Source: UBA3700 sp002372775 (GTDB taxonomy: Bacteria; Bacillota; Clostridia; Christensenellales; UBA3700). Taken from it: DNA of 34,284 nucleotides. This document shows, piece after piece, positions 16,987 to 25,055 of the stretch (positions are counted from its first letter, which is position 1; each line of letters starts with the position of its first letter). Below the pieces are notes generated by a model. It did not search any database and was not told the DNA's origin. It saw only the letters and a program-made list of their open reading frames with translations. The translations under genes and the position numbers were made by a program. The DNA is taken from positions 1-34,284 of the forward strand of contig CAMOIC010000012.1 of NCBI GenBank assembly GCA_946615965.1, read 5' to 3'.

Positions 16987-18197
16987 TATTTGGCCTCCTC
17001 ATTATTTTCTTTTGCTTTTTTATTCTTCTGAATCTTCTTAATCTCTAAACTCTCAACAAACGCTTGGATACGTGTTCTTAATTGTCCTGAAGCACTTGCT
17101 GTATATTGTCTGTCGATTGCGATAGATGGAATATTATATTCATTATTCATAATATATGAAGCTAGAGCTCTTTCATATCCCCAGAATTCACAGAATTTTA
17201 ATTGTTCATAAACTACACCATCAGCCTTGAATTCTTTAACCTTATCTGCAACGAATTGCTTTCTACCATGAACTTTTGCTTGTTCCATGTATCTTGGACA
17301 TTGAGAAGTCTTCATATAATGTTTGCAGATTGTATATAGTGGATCTTCATCATCTTTTAATTCGATAACTTCTCTTCCAGGAGTTGAACCAAAGCAATAT
17401 CTATCAAAGCAAACATATGCACCACTATCTTCCATAAGCTTAGTGAAATCTGCATCATCCATTTCAGAACCAACAACAGCAATTCTTGCACGTGGCTTCT
17501 TCTTATCTGGAACTCTTGTCTTAATTTCTTCAAGAGTTTCTCTTAATTTATCAACGATTAAATATTTAGGGCATGCATATGTAACAAGATTTAAAATATG
17601 ATATTCATAACCTGTAATTCTTGGATACTCTTCTTTTCTGAATTCACCAATTTCTGTTATGATTTTGCAAACTTCATTATGGATTTCAACAGCTTTTCTA
17701 ATAGCGTCAGATGAAACATCTACTCCATATACTTCATGTAATTTATCTAATACTTTTGTTTTTAATTGATCTTTATATTGTTGAATACAATGCTCATCTG
17801 TTTTAAATGGCATATCGATAATACTTGTAAAGAACTTACCTGTTCCTAATTTTAAGATATCAAAATGCTCTACACATCGATTCATTTCTGAACAAGTTTC
17901 ACCAGCCATAAATGCTGATAAAAAATTGTATCCTCCTTCGATACCTCTCTCTAAAAGAGCTTTACAATATCCGCAAAGATAACTACTTAAATAATATGTA
18001 GCGATATCTACTGCGCCAGATCTTGGTGCTCTTAATCTTACTGAGAAACAGTTGTCTAAATTTAGAAGTACTTCTGGAATGTGATAGCAAGTATAACCAA
18101 TAGCTAATTTGCCTTCGTCACATGCTTGTTTTACTAAATCATTATGAGCATCTTGCAAAAGATTCTCAAAATAATATAAGTGTTTTAAATCTTTCAT
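16986..18197 (-). CDS. 2-hydroxyacyl-CoA dehydratase family protein, small subunit
   Basis: Partner subunit of about 403 residues in the same HgdB-like family. The three cysteines that typically hold the [4Fe-4S] cluster are in recognisable contexts: AGETCSEMNRC, MKTSQCPRYM and QLKFCEFWGYE. The double-domain Rossmann-like pattern (RIAVVGSEMDD) is visible in the second half. The C-terminal tail is Lys-rich. I start at the ATG at 18195-18197, which has GGAG 9 nt upstream; a TTG at 18210-18212 would extend it by five residues and overlap that site. It is the first gene of the four-gene operon. Whether the pair is a dehydratase, a reductase or a double-cubane-type protein cannot be decided. Confidence 0.87.
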   Translation of the reverse strand: MKDLKHLYYFENLLQDAHNDLVKQACDEGKLAIGYTCYHIPEVLLNLDNCFSVRLRAPRSGAVDIATYYLSSYLCGYCKALLERGIEGGYNFLSAFMAGETCSEMNRCVEHFDILKLGTGKFFTSIIDMPFKTDEHCIQQYKDQLKTKVLDKLHEVYGVDVSSDAIRKAVEIHNEVCKIITEIGEFRKEEYPRITGYEYHILNLVTYACPKYLIVDKLRETLEEIKTRVPDKKKPRARIAVVGSEMDDADFTKLMEDSGAYVCFDRYCFGSTPGREVIELKDDEDPLYTICKHYMKTSQCPRYMEQAKVHGRKQFVADKVKEFKADGVVYEQLKFCEFWGYERALASYIMNNEYNIPSIAIDRQYTASASGQLRTRIQAFVESLEIKKIQKNKKAKENNEEAK

Positions 18198-18235
18198 ATA
18201 ACATGGCTCCAATTAAATTTTAAAAGTTCGTTAAA

Positions 18236-18264
18236 ATTATATCAAATGTAAAAAAAATAGTCTA
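18236..18264 (-). promoter_or_regulatory. Promoter of the dehydratase/ACS-domain operon
   Basis: Minus strand TAGACT (18259-18264), 17-bp spacer rich in T, TATAAT (18236-18241). The -35 element lies inside the right arm of the XRE terminator hairpin. Confidence 0.6.
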
Positions 18265-18278
18265 TAACGCATAGACCA
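18250..18278 (-). terminator. Intrinsic terminator of the XRE gene
   Basis: Minus-strand stem TGGTCTAT/ATAGACTA (8 bp with one G-T pair, loop GCGTT) followed by a run of eight T. It starts 9 nt after the XRE stop codon and overlaps the next operon's promoter. Confidence 0.8.
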
Positions 18279-18287
18279 TTTATATAA

Positions 18288-18596
18288 CTATTTTTTTTCA
18301 TTTAGGCAATCAATATAACCAAGAACTTTCAATTTGTCTATATCGTCTAGTTTCTCGAACTTTGAAACCAGTATTCTTTCTTCCTTTGACTGCGTTTCAT
18401 CTACGTCCCTTCCAAGCAGATAATCAATAGAACAATTGAAATAATTGGCGAGTTTTAACAATCCATCTGGCAATGGCATTCTAAGCCCACTTTCCCAACT
18501 AGAAATATGGCTTTGTCTCAAACCGGCTTCTTTTGCAAGTTCTGCTTGAGTTAATCCCATTTCTTGACGTAATTCCTTTAGTCTTTGTGCAAACAT
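18288..18596 (-). CDS. XRE family helix-turn-helix transcriptional regulator
   Basis: DNA-binding repressor of 102 residues. The Cro/C1-type helix-turn-helix is at about residues 6-60 (RLKELRQEMGLTQAELAKEAG, then QSHISSWESG, then FNCSIDYLLGR); the C-terminal 35 residues are a short charged helix that probably dimerises. I start at the ATG at 18594-18596, with GGGAGAAG 4 nt upstream; an in-frame ATG at 18620 would add eight residues and run into the operator region. Three matching operator-like sites lie directly upstream, in front of the divergent surface-protein gene, so it probably represses itself and that gene. No inducer domain or peptidase is visible. Confidence 0.88.
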   Translation of the reverse strand: MFAQRLKELRQEMGLTQAELAKEAGLRQSHISSWESGLRMPLPDGLLKLANYFNCSIDYLLGRDVDETQSKEERILVSKFEKLDDIDKLKVLGYIDCLNEKK

Positions 18597-18621
18597 AATT
18601 CTTCTCCCTGCGAAAATCATA

Positions 18622-18701
18622 TTAACACAACTCGGATATTTTTGTTTGACAATATCCGAACTCGGTTATATAATATACTAAAAATAACCTAACTCGGTTA
18701 T
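18622..18701. promoter_or_regulatory. Array of three 18-bp operator-like sites
   Basis: Three related sites share the core AACTCGG followed by ATAT or TTAT: 18622-18639 (TTAACACAACTCGGATAT), 18652-18669 (ATATCCGAACTCGGTTAT) and 18684-18701 (ATAACCTAACTCGGTTAT). Sites 2 and 3 are dyads. Starts are 30 and 32 bp apart, about three helical turns, so all would face the same side. Site 2 fills the plus-strand promoter spacer, site 1 lies just upstream of -35, and site 3 covers the start-site region. The adjacent XRE protein is the obvious candidate ligand. The XRE promoter on the other strand must also lie here but no clear -10/-35 pair stands out. Confidence 0.75.
18646..18674 (+). promoter_or_regulatory. 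Perfect consensus promoter for the surface-protein gene
   Basis: TTGACA (18646-18651), exactly 17 bp, TATAAT (18669-18674). Its strength combined with an operator in the spacer suggests tight repression with high output when relieved. The leader to the start codon is about 100 nt. Confidence 0.85.
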
Positions 18702-18725
18702 TTATGCGGACTTCGTACCCGCTAA

Positions 18726-18764
18726 GTCTAAAAGACCTTTCTCCCTGAAACAGGTCTTTTAGAC
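18726..18764 (+). promoter_or_regulatory. Leader hairpin with 12-bp perfect inverted repeat
   Basis: GTCTAAAAGACC pairs with GGTCTTTTAGAC across a 15-nt loop that itself can form CCTG/CAGG. It ends 14 nt before the surface-protein ATG, where no Shine-Dalgarno sequence is visible. It could act as an attenuator (GACC...GGTC followed by TTTT) or control translation. There is no long U-tract after the full stem. Confidence 0.55.
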
Positions 18765-18778
18765 ATTTCCTAATATCT

Positions 18779-21319
18779 ATGTACAAGAAAAGACTACAAC
18801 AAAAGCATCTAACACTACTTCTATTGTTATTATTGGCTTTTTCAATAATTCTTATTCTATGCTTTGTAAACTCTCAAAATATTGCAAACGCAGATACTGT
18901 AACAAAAGTTATAGATGTAACTCTTATTACAATAGATCAGAACCACGTAAAGACTTCGACTAGTGTTGGTTCTATTTCAGCCTCTTACGATGGTAATAAA
19001 TATATCCTTGGTTCTACTTCTTCAACAACCAGTGGTATAGGATATTATTTAAATAAACACAACGTGACTAGTGGTAATTATTTTTCAGCAGGCGAGTACT
19101 ATCCTATAACAACAAAGAATGGTCAATACGTTTTTGAAACTCAATCAAGTATCACCTCTATGAATATCTTTAATCCATATAATACCATTACATACACTAT
19201 TGATAGAGGAACATGTCCATCACCAAGACCTAATGCTTATTATGTGACAGAAGATACAACTATTACCCTACCAACCCCAATTAGAGATGGTTTTAAATTT
19301 GCAGGATGGGCTGTCAATGATGACAATACTAACTGCATAACATCTTTTAAGACTAAAGATTATAAAAACGGAATTCATATATATACTATTTGGTCAGAAA
19401 TATATTCAATACCTGTATACAAGACTTCTTACACTCATTACGAGGAGTCTGTTAGCAAAATTGGCACAATTGATTGTTACTTAAATGCAACAGGAGAATA
19501 TTATATTTTTGATAATGAATTCTACTCTTATACTTCATCTTATCCAAATGCATCCTTTTTAATTACAACAAAAACAAACAATCAAGTTAGCTATGTTGAC
19601 TATAATGGACGCTGCATTTATTTTGCGACTGCAGGCATTCCTAAAAGAGTTGATATTACAGACACTGCATATTCTATAATCTATCAATTAAATGATGGAC
19701 TAGAAGACCCTGATAATCCTCTATATAATTATTATTTTTCTATAGAAGAACTTTCTAATCTGCCTATACCAATTAAAGATGGATACAAATTCCTGGGCTG
19801 GTTTTTAGATGATCAATATAACAATATATCTTACACTTTATCCACTCCTGGACCTATTACCCTTTATGCAAAATGGGCTAAGTCGATAAAGATAAATGCA
19901 TATTATAGATATACAGATTATTACTCTGATTTATATGAGATTGTTGATGTTATTGATGTATATGAATCTAACAACATGTATGCTTATTCTACAAACATAA
20001 ATTCTCTTAATGATAAAAAGAGTGATACTACAACCTATTATGTATATAATGGCGATACGGAAATTCCTACTTACAATATAAATGGAACTATATATTCAAA
20101 TCGTTCTTATGGGCTTCCAACAAGAATTGAATTAGATTATCCTAATTATTATTCAATAACATATCACTTTAACGAAGGATTAGAAGACCCAGATAACAAT
20201 CTTATTAACTATTACTACATTAAAGACGATTTATTAAATAGAATAAATAAACCAATTAAAGAAGATAGTATATTCCTTGGTTGGTATCTAGATTCAGGAT
20301 TTTTAAATTATTATGACAATTCTTCATTTACACCATCAAATATAGATTTATATGCCAAGTGGTCTAAGAAGTACTATATCGACGTGTATTATTACGATGT
20401 AAGTAGTGCTAGCCATGATTACGAAGTTGTTGGAAGTATTTACTATTATGAAAATGAAAACTTCTATTTCTATGGGTACCATAAAGATTCTTCTGATCAA
20501 CTTGGTTACTATTATGACAAATATGACGCCACATCTTTTGCATTATATGACGACGAAATGAATCCTATAAAACCTATTGAATACAATGGGTATATGATTT
20601 CCAATAAGTCTGAGGGCGCTGCAAGTAAACTTTATATTTATAAACACTATATAGTTAAATACTTTGTAAATGGAAAATACTATTTTGAAACGTATGGAGC
20701 TTATAAAGAAACAGTTGAGTTTCCAAATTTTATTAACGGCTTTATCGGCGAGAACTATGACGCTCTTAAAATTGGCTTATTAACTATTGGAAAAGAATAC
20801 GCTCTATATATCTTTAAAGGCTGGTCTTATACGGACACTAGTGACATCACGTGGTTTAATAAAGAAGATGTTAATCTAATAACAACCATGTCATATGGGG
20901 ATACAGACGAATATGTTGTTAAAGTTTATGCCTATATGGAGTTCTACGGAAAACTTAACTCTTTAAATAGCGAGATAGATTATGATAACTATATTTCTCA
21001 AACCAATGGTATCATCACAGATAAATCAGATTATTCTCTTGATGATTTAATGCAAGAACATGTAACAATTATTAGTGCTGATTCACAAAAGACCGCGATA
21101 GATAAAATTGCGACTTATTTCAATTTTGATGATATATCTCTTCCAACTTTATCTTTATTTGATAAACTATTCTCCGGCGAGGAAGTATCTTTTAATGATT
21201 TATGGCAAAGCATATTAGGCAAAATAATAATAGGATTTCTTGCCGCAATAATCCTATCTTTAATAATTGCAATAATAATAAATATAATGAAAAACCTTTT
21301 TACGCCAAATCGTAATTAA
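18779..21319 (+). CDS. Membrane-anchored surface protein with four InlB B-repeat units
   Basis: An 846-residue exported protein. Residues 10-30 form a hydrophobic signal or anchor helix ending near ANADT, a possible signal peptidase site. Then come four alternating units: a Tyr/Ser-rich beta module of about 90 residues (43-134, 210-296, 369-457, 532-622), each followed by an InlB B-repeat (Flg_new-like, 137-207, 298-367, 458-530, 623-722) ending in forms of GW...LYAKW. A linker leads to a C-terminal membrane helix (about 812-835) with a short basic tail; there is no LPXTG motif. B-repeats occur in adhesins and surface proteins of Firmicutes. No Shine-Dalgarno is visible before the ATG. It is transcribed from the XRE-controlled promoter and ends exactly against the convergent ABC gene. 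Confidence 0.8.
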   Translation: MYKKRLQQKHLTLLLLLLLAFSIILILCFVNSQNIANADTVTKVIDVTLITIDQNHVKTSTSVGSISASYDGNKYILGSTSSTTSGIGYYLNKHNVTSGNYFSAGEYYPITTKNGQYVFETQSSITSMNIFNPYNTITYTIDRGTCPSPRPNAYYVTEDTTITLPTPIRDGFKFAGWAVNDDNTNCITSFKTKDYKNGIHIYTIWSEIYSIPVYKTSYTHYEESVSKIGTIDCYLNATGEYYIFDNEFYSYTSSYPNASFLITTKTNNQVSYVDYNGRCIYFATAGIPKRVDITDTAYSIIYQLNDGLEDPDNPLYNYYFSIEELSNLPIPIKDGYKFLGWFLDDQYNNISYTLSTPGPITLYAKWAKSIKINAYYRYTDYYSDLYEIVDVIDVYESNNMYAYSTNINSLNDKKSDTTTYYVYNGDTEIPTYNINGTIYSNRSYGLPTRIELDYPNYYSITYHFNEGLEDPDNNLINYYYIKDDLLNRINKPIKEDSIFLGWYLDSGFLNYYDNSSFTPSNIDLYAKWSKKYYIDVYYYDVSSASHDYEVVGSIYYYENENFYFYGYHKDSSDQLGYYYDKYDATSFALYDDEMNPIKPIEYNGYMISNKSEGAASKLYIYKHYIVKYFVNGKYYFETYGAYKETVEFPNFINGFIGENYDALKIGLLTIGKEYALYIFKGWSYTDTSDITWFNKEDVNLITTMSYGDTDEYVVKVYAYMEFYGKLNSLNSEIDYDNYISQTNGIITDKSDYSLDDLMQEHVTIISADSQKTAIDKIATYFNFDDISLPTLSLFDKLFSGEEVSFNDLWQSILGKIIIGFLAAIILSLIIAIIINIMKNLFTPNRN

Positions 21320-23065
21320 TTATTTTTGAGCAAATTGACTATTATAAAGCTCAGTATAGAATCCATTGGCTTTTAACAATTCTTCATGTGTTCCTTGCTC
21401 TATAATGTGTCCCTTATCCATAACAAGAATCATATCGGCATTCTTTATTGTAGATAGTCTATGTGCTACAACAAAACATGTTCTATCCTTCATCATTGCA
21501 TCAAATGCCTGTTGTATCTTTATTTCAGTTCTTGTATCTACTGATGATGTAGCCTCATCAAGGATTAACATTTGTGGCAAATGCAACATAGCTCTTGCGA
21601 TACACAATAACTGTCTTTGACCTTCTGAAAGATTGCTGTTTTCAGAAATCACTGTATCTAGACCTTGAGGTTGTCTCTTTATAAAGCTGTACGCTCTTGC
21701 TTTTTCTGCAGCCTCTATAACCTCTTCATCACTAGCTTCCCTTCCAAACTTAATATTGTCTCTAATAGTTCCGACAAAGATGTAACTATCTTGAAGGACC
21801 ATACCATAGGAAGTTCTTAAACTATCTCTAGTCATATCGTTTATATTATGACCACTAACCTTTATCTCTCCATCATCTACATCATAGAATCTCATTAACA
21901 AATTAATTAAAGTAGTTTTGCCGCATCCAGTTCTTCCAACGATAGCAATGTTTTGACCAGGTTTTGCCTTTAGGTTTAATCCTTTAATTAACTCCTTGTC
22001 TTTTACATAAGAGAATGAAACATTGTTTAATTCAACTGTACCATCTACATCTTTTAAAACTAGTGCATTGTTTGAATCAGGCAACTCTCTAACCGCATCC
22101 ATTAATCCAAATACTCTTTCTGCAGATGCTGTTGCACTTTCTATCTCTGTTAAAACATCTGTAATAGAATTAAATGGCTTAGCATACTTTTGAGCATAAG
22201 TTAGGAACATCGTTAATTGTCCAACAGTTAACATAAATGCACCGCCACCTATAACAGCTAAAGCACCAACAAGACCTGTTAAAGCATAAATAATATTATT
22301 AACAAAACGAGATGTTGGATTTGGTAGAGAAGACATAAATATAGCTTTTATTGAAACCTTCTCTAAATCTTCATTCGTCTTTTCAAATACTTCTTCACTC
22401 TTTTCTAAATAAGAGCATGTCTTATATAAAGTTTGCGCTGATACTGCATCTTGAACTTGAGATGCAATTTCCCCTCTTATATCTGATTGCTTCTTAAAAT
22501 GTTTTCTTGTCATCTTACTAATAAAGCCAGCTAATACTAAAGACACTGGAGTTATCAAGACTACAATCAAGCCAATCTTATAATTAATAGACATCATAAT
22601 AATTATTGTGCCTATTACTGTAGCAACACCTGTAAAGAACTGCGTTAAAGCAAGAATTAATCCATCAGAAATTTGGTCTACGTCTACAACCATTATAGAT
22701 AAAAGCTCACCTGTTTTGTGCGAATCTAAATAAGATAGTGGAACGTTTTGAATTGTATCGAAAACGTCTTGTCTAATATCTTTTACTGCCTTATATGTGA
22801 TTCTTGCAGCAAACACTTCTGTAAGCCATTCAACAACCATATATACAACTGTTAATCCAGCAATGATAGCGACAATCTTCCAAAGCTGCGTAAAGTCTAC
22901 AGAACCATCAACCATTACATCTATTGCATCACCAATCAAAATAACTGAATACAATGAGGCTAAAACACCAACAAACGCCATTGCAAGAACTAGCACGACA
23001 TCGTACCAATACTTCCATACATATTTAAACAATCTCCAAAAAGCAGGGTTATTAAATTTCTTCAT
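21320..23065 (-). CDS. ABC exporter half-transporter, catalytically complete subunit
   Basis: A 581-residue type IV ABC exporter half: about six N-terminal membrane helices, then a nucleotide-binding domain. Walker A GRTGCGKTT, signature LSEGQ (usual LSGGQ), Walker B with catalytic Glu (MLILDEATSS) and switch His (VVAHRLSTI) are present. With the upstream gene it should form a heterodimer like BmrCD/TM287-288, exporting a drug, lipid or peptide; the substrate is unknown. It starts 2 nt after its partner's stop with GGGAGGGG as ribosome binding site. It is the last gene of the nine-gene operon; its stop codon abuts that of the convergent surface-protein gene and no terminator is visible in between. 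Confidence 0.92.
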   Translation of the reverse strand: MKKFNNPAFWRLFKYVWKYWYDVVLVLAMAFVGVLASLYSVILIGDAIDVMVDGSVDFTQLWKIVAIIAGLTVVYMVVEWLTEVFAARITYKAVKDIRQDVFDTIQNVPLSYLDSHKTGELLSIMVVDVDQISDGLILALTQFFTGVATVIGTIIIMMSINYKIGLIVVLITPVSLVLAGFISKMTRKHFKKQSDIRGEIASQVQDAVSAQTLYKTCSYLEKSEEVFEKTNEDLEKVSIKAIFMSSLPNPTSRFVNNIIYALTGLVGALAVIGGGAFMLTVGQLTMFLTYAQKYAKPFNSITDVLTEIESATASAERVFGLMDAVRELPDSNNALVLKDVDGTVELNNVSFSYVKDKELIKGLNLKAKPGQNIAIVGRTGCGKTTLINLLMRFYDVDDGEIKVSGHNINDMTRDSLRTSYGMVLQDSYIFVGTIRDNIKFGREASDEEVIEAAEKARAYSFIKRQPQGLDTVISENSNLSEGQRQLLCIARAMLHLPQMLILDEATSSVDTRTEIKIQQAFDAMMKDRTCFVVAHRLSTIKNADMILVMDKGHIIEQGTHEELLKANGFYTELYNSQFAQK

Positions 23066-23067
23066 TA

Positions 23068-24792
23068 TTATCCCCTCCCTTTTGTTTGAGAATCATAAAT
23101 CTCTGTATAGACTTCATTATTTCCATACAGTTGTTTATGCGTTCCATATCCAGCAATCTTACCATCTTCTAATACAAGAATATTGTCTGCTTGCATTACT
23201 GATGCAACTCTTTGAGAAACTATAATAGTTGTTAATCCTTCAAGTTTCTTTAATGATTTTCTTAATGCAAAATCTGTAGCATAATCTAGAGCTGATGAAC
23301 TATCATCAAGCATTAAAATCTTTGGATTTTGAATTACGGCTCTAGCCACATTTAATCGTTGTTTTTGTCCACCAGAGAAATTAGATCCTTTTGCTGCAAC
23401 CTCCGTATCAAGCCCTTCTTTTTCCATTACAAAGTCATAAGCTTGCGCTATCTTTAAAGCTTTATACATATCATCATCACTTGCATTAGGGTTTGCGAAT
23501 TGCAAATTACTTCTTATAGTTCCTTTAAATAAAACAGCATGTTGAACAGCAATTGCTATATCTTTTCTTAGTTGATCAAATGGGTATTTTTTAACATTTA
23601 CCCCATTAACTAGAACTTCACCATTATCTACATCATATAGACGTGGGATAAGATTTATTAAGCTTGTTTTCCCTGAGCCTGTTTCTCCAATAATACCTAG
23701 AGTCTCGCCTCTTCTAATTTTCAAGTTGATATTTTCTAAAACATGTCTATTTTCGTTATAAGAGAAAGTAACATCATTGAACTCAACGATGTTGTCTGTA
23801 TCTTCCACCTTAACTTCAGTATTACCATCATCTGTAAATGATGGCTTTGTTTCTAAGAATTCATTTACTCTTACTGCAGAAGCTTGTGCCTTTGACATAA
23901 TTGTAATTAATTCTGTTAGAACTACAATCGCAGTTAATATTTGCAATAAATAATTAACTAAAGAAGCAACTTCACCAGTAGTCATTATTGAATTATCTAT
24001 AAAGTTACCACCAAGCCATAAGACAACAACAATTGCTATATTTGCAATAGCGTAAGATAGTGGATGTAATAGCGAAGCAACCTTAGCAACATGTATTTGT
24101 CTGTTAGACAAATTCTCTACTGTTGAATCAAATTTCGCTATCTCCTTCTTTTGAGTTGAGAATGCTCTTACAACTCTTACACCTTCTAAATTTTCTTTGA
24201 ACATTAAAGATACTTTTTCCGTTCTTGTTTGAATATCTTTATATCTTGGAATTGTATATTTAACAATAAACCATACAACTGCAAATATTACAGGAATAGA
24301 AGCAAGCACTATTACGCCCATTATTGGATTAATAATAAATGACATTGTAACTGCGCCGATCAATATAAATGGGGTTCTTAAGAATAGTCTTAAGAATCTA
24401 TTTACTCCATTAGCGACTTGATTAATATCTGACGTCAATCTTGTAACAACAGACGAACCACCTAATTTATCTATATCCTTATTTGTTAAGTTGTTTAAAT
24501 GCGAAAAACTCTCTCTTCTTAAAGCTGTTCCCATGCCCATTCCTGCTACTGCAGAAAAGTACTGAGACACAACAGCAACACTTACTCCAAGAACTCCCAT
24601 TAATATGATTAATCCAATATATTTGTATATTAAAACCTCATTTGGCTCGCCACCAAAATTAATACCACTATCGATAATAGTTTTCATAAGGATTGGGACT
24701 ACAACTTCAAAGCAAGCTTCCAAAAATTTAAAAAATGGAGCTATAATACATTGCCATTTATAATCCTTTAAAAACTTTAACAACTTAATCAT
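23068..24792 (-). CDS. ABC exporter half-transporter, degenerate-site subunit
   Basis: A 574-residue partner with the same layout. Walker A GETGSGKTS and signature FSGGQ are canonical, but the catalytic Glu after Walker B is Asp (LMLDDSSSALD) and the switch His is Gln (VSQRVAS). This asymmetry is typical of heterodimeric exporters: the site built on this subunit's Walker motifs would be inactive, while its canonical signature serves the partner's active site. A 41-nt gap with an 8-4-8 dyad separates it from the small membrane protein gene upstream; the ribosome binding site is weak. It is probably transcribed with the upstream genes, though a separate internal start is possible. Confidence 0.92.
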   Translation of the reverse strand: MIKLLKFLKDYKWQCIIAPFFKFLEACFEVVVPILMKTIIDSGINFGGEPNEVLIYKYIGLIILMGVLGVSVAVVSQYFSAVAGMGMGTALRRESFSHLNNLTNKDIDKLGGSSVVTRLTSDINQVANGVNRFLRLFLRTPFILIGAVTMSFIINPIMGVIVLASIPVIFAVVWFIVKYTIPRYKDIQTRTEKVSLMFKENLEGVRVVRAFSTQKKEIAKFDSTVENLSNRQIHVAKVASLLHPLSYAIANIAIVVVLWLGGNFIDNSIMTTGEVASLVNYLLQILTAIVVLTELITIMSKAQASAVRVNEFLETKPSFTDDGNTEVKVEDTDNIVEFNDVTFSYNENRHVLENINLKIRRGETLGIIGETGSGKTSLINLIPRLYDVDNGEVLVNGVNVKKYPFDQLRKDIAIAVQHAVLFKGTIRSNLQFANPNASDDDMYKALKIAQAYDFVMEKEGLDTEVAAKGSNFSGGQKQRLNVARAVIQNPKILMLDDSSSALDYATDFALRKSLKKLEGLTTIIVSQRVASVMQADNILVLEDGKIAGYGTHKQLYGNNEVYTEIYDSQTKGRG

Positions 24793-24812
24793 ATCAATTC
24801 TCTATCGAACTA

Positions 24813-24832
24813 AATTATACCACAGTATAATT
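24813..24832 (-). promoter_or_regulatory. Perfect 8-4-8 dyad ahead of the ABC genes
   Basis: AATTATAC, four bases, GTATAATT. On the minus strand it contains TATAAT, so it could be an internal promoter -10 with an operator, or an RNA hairpin; no -35 element is convincing. Confidence 0.35.
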
Positions 24833-24833
24833 A

Positions 24834-25055
24834 TTAATCCTTTCTAAACTTTAGATAAATTGGGATATATAAACATTCAATAAGGTTAATTCCGATTACT
24901 GCAATCGATATATAAGTAAAGAAAGGAAGAATAATGACAACATGTGCAAGTACTAGCGCAAAAAATACTATTGCAAATAGCAAATATAAAGCGTCTATTA
25001 CACCTACAACTAATAAAGATATCATCAATATTTTCTTCAAAACATCTTCACTCAT
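24834..25055 (-). CDS. Small hydrophobic membrane protein (73 residues)
   Basis: A 73-residue protein with two or three membrane helices (about residues 8-40 and 42-66) and a basic C-terminus KFRKD. No family is recognised. Its ATG overlaps the stop of the beta-helix protein gene by one base (TAATG), indicating coupled translation. Placed between a predicted surface beta-helix protein and an ABC exporter, it may assist one of them; this is inference only. Confidence 0.7.
   Translation of the reverse strand: MSEDVLKKILMISLLVVGVIDALYLLFAIVFFALVLAHVVIILPFFTYISIAVIGINLIECLYIPIYLKFRKD

Noticed and set aside
18622..18701. CRISPR-like short repeats
   Set aside because: Only three 18-bp imperfect sites with 12-14-bp spacers; the arrangement fits operators around a promoter.
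18704..18748. Possible 14-codon leader peptide in the surface-protein 5' leader
   Set aside because: No Shine-Dalgarno sequence and no run of regulatory codons; the ATG follows operator site 3 directly.
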